28,129 bases of DNA from positions 1-28,129 of the forward strand of contig JAUQZD010000073.1 in assembly GCA_030587405.1 (NCBI GenBank), written 5' to 3'. Made by a program: the position numbers and the translations under genes. Shown here piece after piece: positions 1 through 8,269 of the stretch; positions within the stretch are counted from its first letter, which is position 1; each line of letters begins with the position of its first letter. The notes under the pieces were generated by a model. That model ran no database searches. It was not told the origin of the DNA and saw nothing but the letters and a program-made list of their open reading frames with translations. This DNA comes from Candidatus Freyrarchaeum guaymasense. Its GTDB lineage: Archaea > Asgardarchaeota > Jordarchaeia > Jordarchaeales > Freyrarchaeaceae.

Positions 1-17
1 CTTGGAGGCGCCAGAAG

Positions 18-1367
18 GTGAGCAGGGATAGGTGCGGCATATTTGGAATTTACGCCTTCGATGAAAACTGGAACGTTTCAAGATTTGTATACTATGGTCT
101 GGTTGCCCTCCAGAATAGGGGGCAGGAGACAAGTGGCATGGCGGTCTTCAACGGGAAAAGGGTGGAAGTTCTTAAGGGTAGAGGGCTGGCTGAAAACTTC
201 TTCACTTCGAGCAGTGTTGAAGCGCTAACCGGATGGGTGGGGATCGGGCACGTAAGCCCACTAAACCCTGAATCGGACGATAACATACAGCCGGTGTGCG
301 TCAACGGGGATGTTAAAGTCGCCTTAGGCTATAATGGGAAAGTCCTTAACTGCAACGAGCTGACAGGCGAGAAGGTTAGCGGGGACGGAGATCCCATGGC
401 GATCGCAACTGCTTTAGCAGAAAACCTTAAGCATAGCGACCCCCTAGAAGCCATGGAAGCCTTGATGGAAAAAATGCGGGGAGCCTATTCTTTAGTCGCC
501 CTCACCGATAAGGGTGAAATGATAGTTGCAAGGGATCCTAAGGGAATAAAACCTTTAGTTATAGGCAGCTTCGGTTTTGACCATGGTACGGTCGCATCGG
601 AGAGCGCTGCAATAGACGTTGTTGGGGCAGACTTAAAAGCGGATGTCATGCCAGGAGAGATATACGTTATAACTCCGTACAGCATTGAACGTAAGAGGGT
701 GTGTAGGGAGGAGGAAAAATACTGTGCTTTCGAATACGTTTACCTTTGCAGGCCGGATTCCGTGATAAATGGAATGTCGATTTACGAGGTTAGGATGAAG
801 ATCGGGGAGTACCTAGCTAGGGAGTTTCCAGTCGACGCCGACGTTGTAATAGGTGTGCCTGAAACAGCGATACCATTCGCGATGGCTTATTCCAACGCCA
901 CGGGGATACCGATCCATATGGGGTTTGTGAGAAGTGGTAGAAGCGTGCGGACGGCTATAAGACCAACCCAGTTTGAGAGGCTTGTAGGCGTCCAGTTAAA
1001 GCTTAACCCTATCCGGAAGGCAATAAGGGGGAAACGCGTCGTGTTAATAGACGATAGTGTCGTAAGGGGCACTACAACTAGGAACATCGTGAACCTTATG
1101 AGGAACAGGATAGGGGCGAAAGAGGTGCATGTGCGGATAGGGAGTTCAAGGCTTGTTTCCCCATGTCCCTTCGGAGTCGAAGTTCCAGAGAAGGACGAGC
1201 TGATAGCGGCCCACCTGTCAGAGGAGGAAGTAAGTAAGGTTGTAGGGGCTGACACGTTCGCTTGGCTATCCCTTGAAGGAATGATCAAAGCGATAGGTCT
1301 CCCGAAAAATAAGCTTTGCTTGGGATGCTTCACCGGAGAATACCCGTATCTGGAGGAGAATAAATGA
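18..1367 (+). CDS. purF: Amidophosphoribosyltransferase
   Basis: Catalyses the first committed step of purine synthesis, PRPP plus glutamine to 5-phosphoribosylamine. The GTG start is preceded by GGAGG at 4-8. The N-terminal nucleophile Cys6 (RCGIFG) starts an Ntn-type glutaminase domain (about 6-220). The phosphoribosyltransferase domain follows, with PRPP loop VVLIDDSVVRGTTT at 341-354. Cys236, Cys383, Cys434 and Cys437 match the four Fe-S ligands of the Bacillus-type enzyme, so a 4Fe-4S cluster is likely. Odd point: the glutamine-site motif normally reading GHxRY(S/A)T is GHVSPLN at 77-83, so the conserved Arg is missing, while the Asn-Gly pair (YNG, 105-107) is kept. Length of 449 is normal. 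Its stop overlaps the purD start by 4 bases, implying translational coupling. Confidence 0.95.
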   Translation: MSRDRCGIFGIYAFDENWNVSRFVYYGLVALQNRGQETSGMAVFNGKRVEVLKGRGLAENFFTSSSVEALTGWVGIGHVSPLNPESDDNIQPVCVNGDVKVALGYNGKVLNCNELTGEKVSGDGDPMAIATALAENLKHSDPLEAMEALMEKMRGAYSLVALTDKGEMIVARDPKGIKPLVIGSFGFDHGTVASESAAIDVVGADLKADVMPGEIYVITPYSIERKRVCREEEKYCAFEYVYLCRPDSVINGMSIYEVRMKIGEYLAREFPVDADVVIGVPETAIPFAMAYSNATGIPIHMGFVRSGRSVRTAIRPTQFERLVGVQLKLNPIRKAIRGKRVVLIDDSVVRGTTTRNIVNLMRNRIGAKEVHVRIGSSRLVSPCPFGVEVPEKDELIAAHLSEEEVSKVVGADTFAWLSLEGMIKAIGLPKNKLCLGCFTGEYPYLEENK

Positions 1368-2839
1368 AAGTTCTCTTGGTTGGTGAAGGCGCGAGGGAAC
1401 ATGCTATTGCAGACGCACTGGTTCGAAGTCCGCAAGAACCCAGATTATATGCTGTTATGGGTTTAAAGAACCCTGGGATCGCGAGGCTATGTGACCATAC
1501 TGGAGGAGAGGCGAGGCTTGGTAAGCCGACGGACCCCAGCTTCGTAGCCGACGCCGCCGAGCGCTTCTCGGTGGACTTTGTCTTTATAGGGCCGGAGGAA
1601 CCACAGTTCCATGGTGTGGCAGACGAGGTGGAGAGGAGAGGGATACCGTGCGTTGGGGCTAGAAGGGCGCCGTCAGAAATAGAAATGTCTAAGGCGTTTA
1701 TGCGCCGCCTCATGTGGAAATATAAGATACCGGGAAGACTAAGGTTCATGGCCTTTAAGGACATCGACGATGCAATAGCGTACATTGAAGAGTACGCGGA
1801 AAGCGTTGCTCTCAAGCCAGCCCGGCAGGCGGGGGGCAAAGGGGTGAAGGTGATCGCCGACCTCCAGGCGTACCTGAAAAAGGAGAAAGAAGAGGTTAAG
1901 AAGAAACATGTTAAGAGCATAGTTAAGGAGCACATGCGACCTTACACGGACATTGAGGATAAGATTCTAATAGAGCAAAAGGTTGAGGGGCCAGAGTATA
2001 CTCTCCAATGTTTCACTGATGGACGAGTGGTTAAGCCGCTTCCTCTGGTTCAAGACAACAAGAACGCCTATGAGATGGATATTGGCCCTGAGACTGGTGG
2101 TATGGGGAGTATTTCTGGTCCAGGGGTAACATTACCATTTATTTCCATGGAGGAATACAGGGAGTCTGTTGAGATAGTTCAGCAGACGGTAAGAGCTATA
2201 GAAAGGGAAACCGGGGAACCGTATAGGGGGATCATAGCAGGGCAGATGATGCTTACAGCCCTGTGGGGACCGACAATAATAGAGTTTTACTCGCGGTTCG
2301 GCGACCCTGAAGCGGTAAATGTTTTGCCCATATTGGAAACCGATCTTGTGGAGATCGCAGAGGCAATAATTTCCCAGTCCCTTAACAAGGTTAAGCTCGA
2401 ATTTAGAGACGTAGCTACCGTGGTGAAGTGCATTGCCCCCATGGGATACCCTAACAGGAGGGATCTGGCCAGAGGCCACCCGATAGTTGTGGAAGAAGAC
2501 AGGATACTGGAGAATGGAGGACGCGTGTTTTACGGTTCAATTAATAGTAAGAATGGAGGGATGATTACAGGAGGCTCAAGAGCGGCTGAAATATTTGCGG
2601 AGGCGGAAAGCATACCCAAAGCTTCAGAGATAGCTGAGAAGTGTATATCTTTCGTGTACTTGAAAGATGATTGGAAGTTGTTCCATCGCTCAGACATAGG
2701 ATCCGAAGTTTTACTAAGAGAGAGGGTTGAAATAGCAGAGTTAATAAGAGAAATATACCGTTACAGGCGTGAAAAGGGGTTGATTGGAAGGCAGATTGAC
2801 TGGATTCCAGGAAGGGGACGTATAGAGTACGAGTTCTAG
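1364..2839 (+). CDS. purD: Phosphoribosylamine-glycine ligase (GAR synthetase)
   Basis: ATP-grasp enzyme joining glycine to phosphoribosylamine, the product of the preceding gene. The N-terminal domain has [10 protein letters not shown] and [15 protein letters not shown] (canonical GPExPLxxGxxD). The ATP-grasp region has [13 protein letters not shown], the family motif [11 protein letters not shown] at about 239-249, and [24 protein letters not shown], whose FxxRFGDPE core is typical. At 491 residues it is longer than bacterial PurD (about 430), with extra residues in the Lys-rich stretch around 165-190. The ATG overlaps the purF stop (ATGA). Purine operon purF-purD-purE. Confidence 0.95.
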   Translation: MKVLLVGEGAREHAIADALVRSPQEPRLYAVMGLKNPGIARLCDHTGGEARLGKPTDPSFVADAAERFSVDFVFIGPEEPQFHGVADEVERRGIPCVGARRAPSEIEMSKAFMRRLMWKYKIPGRLRFMAFKDIDDAIAYIEEYAESVALKPARQAGGKGVKVIADLQAYLKKEKEEVKKKHVKSIVKEHMRPYTDIEDKILIEQKVEGPEYTLQCFTDGRVVKPLPLVQDNKNAYEMDIGPETGGMGSISGPGVTLPFISMEEYRESVEIVQQTVRAIERETGEPYRGIIAGQMMLTALWGPTIIEFYSRFGDPEAVNVLPILETDLVEIAEAIISQSLNKVKLEFRDVATVVKCIAPMGYPNRRDLARGHPIVVEEDRILENGGRVFYGSINSKNGGMITGGSRAAEIFAEAESIPKASEIAEKCISFVYLKDDWKLFHRSDIGSEVLLRERVEIAELIREIYRYRREKGLIGRQIDWIPGRGRIEYEF

Positions 2840-2871
2840 CTGAGAGGTTCCAAGCTGGAAGAGGTGAGATA

Positions 2872-3282
2872 ATGGTTGACGTAGCGGTTATTTTAGGCAG
2901 TGAAAGTGACCGGGATGTAGCTGAAAAAGCTATAGAGGTCTTAGCTCAGAACGGTGTAAGTTTCGAAGTGAGGGTTCTGTCAGCCCATAGGAACCCGAAA
3001 GAGTTGGAGGAATATATTGCCTCTACCGATGCGAAGGTGTTCATAGGAATTGCCGGGTTATCAGCGCATCTTCCAGGATTCATCGCTTCAAGGACCGACA
3101 AGCCGGTGATAGGGGTACCAGTCAGCGTTAAGCTAGGAGGGTTAGATGCTCTTCTTTCGATGGTGCAGATGCCTTCTGGCGTTCCAGTGGCTTGCGTTGG
3201 AATAGATAATGCTAAGAATGCTGCGCACCTTGCTTTAAGAATACTTAAGCTTTCCCGAAGGGAGGAAGGGATTGAAAAGTGA
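2872..3282 (+). CDS. purE: AIR carboxylase / N5-CAIR mutase, PurE
   Basis: PurE catalyses the carboxylation step that gives CAIR in purine synthesis. ATG at 2872 has GAGGTGA 4 bases upstream. Visible family motifs are [12 protein letters not shown] near the N-terminus, SAHRNP (usual SAHRTP) and [24 protein letters not shown] (usual GGAAHLPGMxAAxTxxPVIGVPV). The C-terminal [12 protein letters not shown] corresponds to MPxGxPVATV. At 136 residues it is slightly short of typical PurE (about 160). Whether it works as a mutase with PurK or as a direct CO2-using carboxylase cannot be decided here, since no purK is present. The stop overlaps the next gene's GTG by 4 bases. Confidence 0.93.
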   Translation: MVDVAVILGSESDRDVAEKAIEVLAQNGVSFEVRVLSAHRNPKELEEYIASTDAKVFIGIAGLSAHLPGFIASRTDKPVIGVPVSVKLGGLDALLSMVQMPSGVPVACVGIDNAKNAAHLALRILKLSRREEGIEK

Positions 3283-4658
3283 AAAAGAAGGTTGTAATAG
3301 TTGGGGGAGGGGTGGCTGGGCTATTTGCAGCATACGAACTTGCCAAGAGTAGAGCCTTCGATGTAACCATTGTGGAGATGGGGGCTAACGCCTCCGAAAG
3401 GAAGTGCCCCTTAGAGAGATATAAGATGTGCACACGCTGTAAACCGTGCAATATAATGAGTGGTGTTGGCGGGGCAGGGCTTTTCTCTAGCGGCCTTTTA
3501 AATCTTCACCCAAGAATCGGAGGAGACTTAGTGGAGCTGGTCGGATCTGAGAAGCGAGCATGGGACTTAGTTGAATATGTCGACCAAATTTTCGTGGAGT
3601 GTGGAGCTCCTACAATCTCATTCAAGCCGGATGAGGCGAAGGTTGAAGAGCTTGAGAGGAAGGCGGCATCGGCCGGTATAACATTTATACCAATAGTTCA
3701 GAGGTTAATAGGTACTGAAAACGCTAAGCGTGTCATCGAAAAGTTAGAGGAGAAGTTGAAAAGTAAAGGGGTGAAATTCATTCTCAGAACGAAGGCAGTA
3801 AAAGTGGGAAGGAATGAAGTTTTACTTTCATCCGGAGTAGCCTTACACTATGACTACTGTGTTTTGGCGCCGGGAAGGTCGGGTATGAGGTGGCTTGCGG
3901 AGCAGATGGCTCAGCTTAACGTGAAAACAAGCCATGTGCCTGTGGACATAGGGGTACGGGTGGAGGTTCCAGCTACGATAATGGAGCCAATATGCAGCAT
4001 TCAGAGGGACCCGAAGTTTCACATTTACACTTCACACTTCGATGACTTCGTGAGGACGTTCTGCGTCAACCATCATGGCTACGTGGTCATGGAGGTCTAC
4101 GAGGATCATGTAGGGGTTAACGGGCACTCTTTTCTTGAAAAGCCTTCACCAAACACTAATTTTGCTCTTTTAAGCAGAATAGAGCTAACGGAGCCTCTCG
4201 AGGACACAACGGCGTATGGGAACGCCATCGCACGACAAACAACGATCTTAGGTGGGGGGAGACCGCTACTCCAAAAGTTAGGAGATCTCAGGAAGGGGCG
4301 GCGGTCCACATGGAAGCGCATAAAGCTCGGCGCCGTAAGACCCACCTTAGACGCCGCTACTCCAGGGGACCTATCAATGGGGCTACCCCACAGGATTCTT
4401 ACCAGTATAATCGAAGGGATAGAAAAACTGGACAAGGTTATACCGGGAATAGCAAGTGACTCCACCCTTCTTTACGCTCCGGAAATAAAGTATTCGGCAA
4501 AAAAAGTGATTACAGGTGAAAACTTGGAGACAGCCGTTGAAAACCTTTTCGTGGCAGGTGATGGAGCTGGACTATCGAGGGGGATAGTTGGAGCTGCCGC
4601 CACAGGAATAATAGCCGCAAGGGGGATACTGGGAAAGGAAGGGGTGGAAGCGGCTTAA
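3279..4658 (+). CDS. FAD-dependent dehydrogenase (COG2509-like)
   Basis: Flavoprotein of unknown substrate. The N-terminus is a classic dinucleotide-binding fold, [16 protein letters not shown] at 5-20. A Cys-rich segment follows, with [16 protein letters not shown] (four Cys) and then [12 protein letters not shown]; this arrangement is characteristic of the uncharacterised COG2509 FAD-dependent dehydrogenases. A C-terminal FAD-closing segment [30 protein letters not shown] is present near 430-455. The GTG start overlaps the purE stop (GTGA) and GGGAGGAAGGG lies just upstream at 3260-3270. It probably belongs to the same transcript as the purine genes, but nothing in the sequence ties it to purine chemistry. 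The Cys cluster could hold a metal or take part in redox chemistry; this is inference. Confidence 0.85.
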   Translation: MKKKVVIVGGGVAGLFAAYELAKSRAFDVTIVEMGANASERKCPLERYKMCTRCKPCNIMSGVGGAGLFSSGLLNLHPRIGGDLVELVGSEKRAWDLVEYVDQIFVECGAPTISFKPDEAKVEELERKAASAGITFIPIVQRLIGTENAKRVIEKLEEKLKSKGVKFILRTKAVKVGRNEVLLSSGVALHYDYCVLAPGRSGMRWLAEQMAQLNVKTSHVPVDIGVRVEVPATIMEPICSIQRDPKFHIYTSHFDDFVRTFCVNHHGYVVMEVYEDHVGVNGHSFLEKPSPNTNFALLSRIELTEPLEDTTAYGNAIARQTTILGGGRPLLQKLGDLRKGRRSTWKRIKLGAVRPTLDAATPGDLSMGLPHRILTSIIEGIEKLDKVIPGIASDSTLLYAPEIKYSAKKVITGENLETAVENLFVAGDGAGLSRGIVGAAATGIIAARGILGKEGVEAA

Positions 4659-4770
4659 AGGAGAGATCGTAGCGTGTAAGGGAAAGAAGTAAATTTAGCT
4701 ATTCCATGGCTACCATCGACCGTTCTGGCTTTCTGCTACTTTTGTAACTTTCGTAATATTCGTTAGAGTT

Positions 4771-4830
4771 CCCTCCTCGGGTTTCACCGGAGGGCTTTCA
4801 GGGGAACGGAAGCCCCACGTCTTCAGGCTC
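4771..4830 (+). mobile_element. Possible IS200/IS605 (TnpB) right-end remnant
   Basis: No gene lies between 4659 and 5051. This piece contains two adjacent hairpins: CCCTCC (4771-4776) with GGAGGG (4789-4794), and GGGCTT (4792-4797) with AAGCCC (4810-4815). The stretch GGGGAACGGAAGCCCCACG followed by CTTCAG (4801-4826) resembles, from memory, the conserved 3' end of archaeal tnpB elements (GAACGGAAGCCCC, then a CTTCAG-loop hairpin), which also forms the omega-RNA scaffold. The closing arm of the last hairpin is absent and no tnpB coding sequence is detectable, so it would be a decayed fragment. An unrelated structured RNA is the main alternative. Confidence 0.4.
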
Positions 4831-4883
4831 AAAACACAACAAAAACATTTAAACGCTACAGATACAACATTAGCATTTCTGCC

Positions 4884-4893
4884 CTATAAAAGG
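4884..4893 (+). promoter_or_regulatory. TATA-like box without an obvious gene
   Basis: CTATAAAAGG is a strong archaeal TATA match. Initiation would be expected near 4912-4920, about 135 bases before the next gene. A pyrimidine-rich, T-rich run around 4945-4975 could end a short transcript. It may serve a long leader for the 5052 gene or a small RNA. Confidence 0.3.
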
Positions 4894-4995
4894 AAAAGTA
4901 GTGATACATTCATATTTTCTGTGGTGCTGGAGGTATTTTACAGCTTCCTTTCTTTTTATGGTTGTTTCTTTGCTGCCTTAGACCCCCCTTGTTGG

Positions 4996-5027
4996 GTTTA
5001 AATTTACTTACGGGAAACCTTTAAACT
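4996..5027 (+). promoter_or_regulatory. Candidate TATA boxes for the 5052 gene
   Basis: GGTTTAAATTT (about 4995-5005) and CTTTAAACT (about 5019-5027) are both TTTAAA-type boxes. The second would start transcription almost at the TTG codon (leaderless). The first leaves about 25 bases of leader containing a weak GGGG ribosome site at 5043-5046. Confidence 0.45.
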
Positions 5028-5051
5028 GTAGAGACGAGTGTAGGGGTTAAA

Positions 5052-5534
5052 TTGAAGTACTGGATGGTTTCGAGAGAGGAATTAATGGTTAATGCGCTTA
5101 AATTCACGCATAGGATGGGCTTCTTTAACCCGTTTCTTTTTTCAGAGATCTACTTTTTCCTGCATAATCAGGGAGAGATTCGTGGGATGCTTGTAAAGGA
5201 ATTATGCGCTGCCGTTCGCTCACCGGACATCTGTAGGATGTGCACGAGGGATGGGTGTATATGGAAACAATTCTTCCTGCGTGTTAATAGGTTACACCTG
5301 GAAAGGGCTCCGCCATGCGTGCGAAACGCATACTTTAGAAGGAAGTTCTGGGTTGTATTAAGGTATTTTTCATTGGACTCGCCAAACTCGGGTAGGATGA
5401 AAGCTTTAAAATGTGAGGAGATGAGGAATGAGGGACTTTGCTCACCAGATAGTATTTGTAAATTAATGTGGAAGGAGGAGCCAGCACTATATCCTTTAGC
5501 TCGTGTAAAAGCGAAGATTGCAGGTGAATTCTAA
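5052..5534 (+). CDS. Small protein resembling primase large-subunit (PriL) Fe-S domain
   Basis: 160 residues, basic and aromatic-rich, with eight Cys. The C-terminal half has APPCV at 86-90 and KCEEMRNEGLC at 120-130, followed by C136. This reproduces the order and local spacing of the four Fe-S Cys in the archaeal PriL C-terminal domain (PPCI ... C-x2-M-x5-C ... C). The segment between the first and second Cys is only 31 residues, much shorter than in full PriL. The N-terminal half has a second Cys group, C52, C61, C64 and C69, that could bind zinc. The PriL N-terminal domain is missing. Possible roles are a split or accessory primase subunit (compare PriX) or an unrelated Fe-S protein; the assignment rests on motif recognition only. 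TTG start at 5052; the ATG at 5064 is the alternative. Confidence 0.55.
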   Translation: MKYWMVSREELMVNALKFTHRMGFFNPFLFSEIYFFLHNQGEIRGMLVKELCAAVRSPDICRMCTRDGCIWKQFFLRVNRLHLERAPPCVRNAYFRRKFWVVLRYFSLDSPNSGRMKALKCEEMRNEGLCSPDSICKLMWKEEPALYPLARVKAKIAGEF

Positions 5535-5592
5535 AAATGGCGTGGTTCTTCCGTGCATAACATTTTAATTTGTCAGATAAAAGCTTAAAAAC

Positions 5593-5606
5593 AGTTTTTT
5601 ATTTTA
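5593..5606 (+). terminator. T-rich terminator-like stretch
   Basis: An AGTTTTTTATTTTAA run lies about 60 bases after the 5052 gene and ahead of the histone promoter. It is consistent with archaeal T-run termination; there is no clear hairpin. Confidence 0.35.
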
Positions 5607-5611
5607 AAAAC

Positions 5612-5630
5612 GTTAAATAGAGGTTTAAAT
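5612..5630 (+). promoter_or_regulatory. Histone gene promoter region
   Basis: GTTAAATAG (about 5612-5620) and GGTTTAAAT (5622-5630) are candidate TATA boxes upstream of the histone ATG at 5649. The second sits only about 20 bases before the ATG, so the first is favoured if the GAGGGG ribosome site at 5638-5643 is used. Confidence 0.45.
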
Positions 5631-5648
5631 GAGAATAGAGGGGTTTTT

Positions 5649-5882
5649 ATGGCTAGAAAAAAGAAAGGTGTTATTATACCGACTGCCCCGGTAGATAGAA
5701 TCATAAGGATGGCTGGTGCCGAAAGAGTATCCGACGATGCGGCTGAAGCCCTAGGGAAGATTCTGGAAGAGCTTGGGCTTGAAATAGCCCGTATCGCAGA
5801 CGAACTAGCCAAGCATACAGGGAGAAAGACCGTGAAGAAGGAGGACATAGAACTTGCATACAAGACTTGGAGGCGGAGGTAG
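5649..5882 (+). CDS. Archaeal histone
   Basis: A single histone-fold protein of 77 residues that wraps and compacts DNA as dimers and multimers. The basic N-terminus MARKKKG is followed by the fold: [24 protein letters not shown] (helix 1 and loop), a long central helix [22 protein letters not shown], then [16 protein letters not shown]. The loop motif GRKTV and the final ED-I-A are diagnostic for HMf-type histones. The short basic N-terminal tail (RKKK) is slightly longer than in HMfA/B. ATG at 5649 with GAGGGG 5 bases upstream. It is monocistronic, convergent with the zinc-ribbon gene. Confidence 0.96.
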   Translation: MARKKKGVIIPTAPVDRIIRMAGAERVSDDAAEALGKILEELGLEIARIADELAKHTGRKTVKKEDIELAYKTWRRR

Positions 5883-5884
5883 GT

Positions 5885-5914
5885 AAATAGTACTATGAAA
5901 AATAGTACTATGAA
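5885..5914. repeat. Perfect 15-bp tandem duplication, each copy with a palindrome
   Basis: AAATAGTACTATGAA occurs at 5885-5899 and again at 5900-5914 with no mismatch. Each copy contains the perfect 10-bp palindrome ATAGTACTAT. It lies in the 50-bp gap between the convergent histone and zinc-ribbon genes, 2 bases after the histone stop. It may be a paired protein-binding site, a 3' end signal or a recent slippage duplication. Confidence 0.9.
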
Positions 5915-5932
5915 GGAGGCTAATGTGTTGGT

Positions 5933-6634
5933 TTAGCTCCATTTCCGCAGTATGAGTTCGAGCATCTCCGCGTAAACCCTACTTTCCTTTAATTCCGACT
6001 CTAACTTTCCCTTTTCTTTCACGTAAGATTCCTCAGGTATTTCCCCAGCTATATGTCGTGCGTAGAGGAGCTCTGCTTCCTCAGTGAGCTTTTTAATTTT
6101 TCTCTTAAGACTGTCAATCCACTTTTCAACAAGTGCTATCTCTTTAAAATGGGAGCGTTTTAATGCGTCCAGCTGCCCCTCATACTCTTTCCTTAACTTA
6201 GCGTAGACTTCGTCGCTAACCTCGCCTTTCCCGTGTGCTGCATCCAACCGTAAAATTCTCTCTTCAAGCTCACTTCTTTTTTTAGCTACATCTTCAAGAG
6301 GGAACGGCTTAATTTCAGCTGCGAGCCTTTCCCTTTCATTCTTTAAATTTTGGGCTTTCTCTCTAAGCTCCTTTACCTTCAACCTGTATTTTTCCACGTC
6401 ATGCCCCTCTGAGATCTGCTTAACCAACTCGTCGATTTCTCCTTTTAGAGACGCTAATTCTCCCGCTATTTCCTCCATTCTTATACGCAGCCTGAGCTGC
6501 TCTACTACTTCATCAGGCAACTCCTCTAACTCTGCAACCTCGCCTGACTTGGGGGTCAACTCTGCACCGCAGAAAGCGCAGTACTTAGCTTTTAGCGTTA
6601 AGCGGCCACATACAGGACACTCTATTTCCTCCAT
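5933..6634 (-). CDS. Zinc-ribbon coiled-coil protein
   Basis: 233 residues of unknown function. The N-terminus is a short zinc ribbon with CPVC at 6-9 and CAFC at 19-22, followed by a Pro/Glu linker. Nearly all the rest is charged, Glu/Lys/Leu-rich heptad sequence predicted to form long coiled coils, with breaks near 'KPFPLE' and 'IAGEIPEESYVKEKG'. The latter resembles a repeated small-helix motif also seen at 'GKGEVSDEVYAKLRKEYEGQL', so the protein has two related copies of a D/E-E-x-Y-x-K-x-(K/R) segment. No transmembrane segment. ATG at 6634 with GGAGG about 11 bases upstream. Possibly a scaffold or adaptor protein. Confidence 0.8.
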   Translation of the reverse strand: MEEIECPVCGRLTLKAKYCAFCGAELTPKSGEVAELEELPDEVVEQLRLRIRMEEIAGELASLKGEIDELVKQISEGHDVEKYRLKVKELREKAQNLKNERERLAAEIKPFPLEDVAKKRSELEERILRLDAAHGKGEVSDEVYAKLRKEYEGQLDALKRSHFKEIALVEKWIDSLKRKIKKLTEEAELLYARHIAGEIPEESYVKEKGKLESELKESRVYAEMLELILRKWS

Positions 6635-6894
6635 TTTGAAGCGCGCCTCCGCTTTTAACTACCTTGAAAAAAGTTAATTAGCGTTTTCTAAGGGGCAACG
6701 TGAAACACTGAAACGAATACTAGAACCACAGGTTTTAATTGTTTAAGCGGGATGGATCATGATAAGAGAGACACTGTAAAACCCGAGTTTAACGGTTTGA
6801 TTAGAAAACGATGAAGCTTGAGTTTTGAAGAAAAGTTTTATTGGAATGTTGAAGAAAAGAGTTGAGTGGAAATGCTTCGATGTAGGTGTTAGGA
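6635..6894. other. Intergenic, nothing clear
   Basis: About 260 bases between divergent genes. It is AT-rich, with no ORF of note. I looked for paired C/D-box motifs and found only imperfect versions, so no RNA gene is called. Confidence 0.6.
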
Positions 6895-7212
6895 ATGGCT
6901 AAGGCTGAAAACGTTCAGAAAATGCTTGAAATACTAGATAGGGCATGGGAGGTCACTCCATCCGTTATAATTTATACTGATGATTACATTTACGTCCTTT
7001 TTCCATTAGACGGTGAGAAGGAAAGATGGCAGGAAGCATCTTTTACCATACCTGATGGAAGCATTGAAACCAGAGAGTTAAGCGCTAAGGATGCCTTATT
7101 TTATCTCATAGAGGAGATAACTAAGGGGCTTCCAAACTACGTTGAACTACCCATAGTAACCGAGCTGAAAGACCTGGAATCAGTTAAGGAGAAGGTGAAG
7201 AGCATATCTTAA
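6895..7212 (+). CDS. Hypothetical protein, 105 aa
   Basis: I do not recognise this family. The protein is small, acidic and soluble-looking, with alternating helical and strand-like segments: 'NVQKMLEILDRAWEV' helix, 'SVIIYTDDYIYVLFPL' strands, and 'AKDALFYLIEEITKGL' and 'DLESVKEKVKSI' helices. No Cys, signal or membrane segment. I prefer ATG at 6895 because AGGTG (6884-6888) is 6 bases upstream of it. An in-frame GTG at 6886 overlaps that site and would add three residues. Convergent with the SPFH gene, 14 bases away. Confidence 0.7.
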   Translation: MAKAENVQKMLEILDRAWEVTPSVIIYTDDYIYVLFPLDGEKERWQEASFTIPDGSIETRELSAKDALFYLIEEITKGLPNYVELPIVTELKDLESVKEKVKSIS

Positions 7213-7226
7213 ATCTGCACCCTGTG

Positions 7227-8144
7227 CTACCTCTTTTTCTCTCCCTTATCTTTAAGCGAACCCAAGTTTTCTGATAGAAGCCTCATGAGGCTGGCAAACT
7301 CTACTGGAAGAAGAAGGCGTGAATCTGCACTCCCACTAATATTTTCAAGCGATTTAAGGTAGTACAGGAGCATTGTTTTATCATCCATGCTTCTTGCACT
7401 CTCGAAGATCCTCTCCAACGCCATAGCCTTCCCTTCGGCCTCTAAGATCATCGCGTTCCTCTCCCCCTCAGCTTCTAGGATCCAAGACTCCCTTTCCCCC
7501 TCAGCCTTTAGTATTTCACTTTGTGCGTCTCCTTCGGCGATCTTTATTGTAGCTTCACGCTTACCTTCAGCCTCAGTCACGGTGGCTCTACGCTCCCTTT
7601 CAGCCTCTATCTGCCTTATCATGGCTTCCTGAACCTTTCTTGGAGGAATAACCTCTAACAACTCTACGGAGGTTACTTTAACCCCCCACCTCTCAGTTAC
7701 CTCATCAAGCTTATCTCTAAGAACCGTGTTAATATATTCCCTTTTTGCGAGGACATCGTCTAAAACTATGTCGCCCACCACGGACCTGAGGGTTGTTTGA
7801 GCAATCCCTACGGTCGCGCCTCTAAAATCTCTAACCTTTACAACCGACTCGTTTGGGTCTATAACACGGTAATAAATTAAAACGTCTATGTCCACTGGGG
7901 CATTGTCCTTAGTTATGCAACGCTGCCCTCTAATTTCTATGAAGGCTTCTCTGAGATCAACTTTAACAGCCCTATCAATGAGAGGGATAAGAAAAACGAT
8001 TCCCGGACCTTTAGCGCCTATAAGGCGGCCGAGTCTGAACACTACTGCCCGCTCATACTCCTTTAAAATCTTAATGTTTGGCAGGATGAATAGTATCAAT
8101 ATGAAAATGGCAATAGTTAACGGGAAAAGCAATTCACCATTCAT
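7227..8144 (-). CDS. SPFH/Band 7 (stomatin/slipin-like) membrane protein
   Basis: A single hydrophobic N-terminal segment (FPLTIAIFILILFILPNI) anchors the protein. The Band 7 signature follows: YERAVVFRLGRLIGAKGPGI, then DLREAFIEIRGQRCITKDNAPVDID, then the coiled 'IRQIEAERERRATVTEAEGKREA' and a run of EAEGE repeats that drives oligomerisation. About 305 residues, typical of archaeal slipins (p-stomatin type). It is predicted to form membrane microdomain rings. The usual partner, an NfeD-type membrane protease, is not adjacent. I choose ATG at 8144 since CGGTGG sits 6 bases upstream; a GTG at 8153 would add three residues but lacks its own ribosome site. Confidence 0.92.
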   Translation of the reverse strand: MNGELLFPLTIAIFILILFILPNIKILKEYERAVVFRLGRLIGAKGPGIVFLIPLIDRAVKVDLREAFIEIRGQRCITKDNAPVDIDVLIYYRVIDPNESVVKVRDFRGATVGIAQTTLRSVVGDIVLDDVLAKREYINTVLRDKLDEVTERWGVKVTSVELLEVIPPRKVQEAMIRQIEAERERRATVTEAEGKREATIKIAEGDAQSEILKAEGERESWILEAEGERNAMILEAEGKAMALERIFESARSMDDKTMLLYYLKSLENISGSADSRLLLPVEFASLMRLLSENLGSLKDKGEKKR

Positions 8145-8269
8145 AATGTCCACCGTTCAGAGAAGCGATTCAGGGTTTACCTAAAAGTTTAACATGGAGA
8201 AATAAGAATCTTTCTGATGGAAAAATCCGAGAGGGCGTTACTAACTACATTTTTCGAGAGGATGTTAAG

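Noticed and set aside
887..1435. Long minus-strand open frames inside purF, purD, chelatase, ftsZ and others
   Set aside because: They are antisense to strongly conserved genes, Ser/Thr/Pro-rich with low-complexity composition, and lack recognisable motifs or ribosome sites.
6700..6880. Possible C/D-box small RNA in the gap before the 105-aa gene
   Set aside because: Only imperfect C-like (CGATGAA, ATGATAA) motifs were seen, with no properly spaced D boxes.
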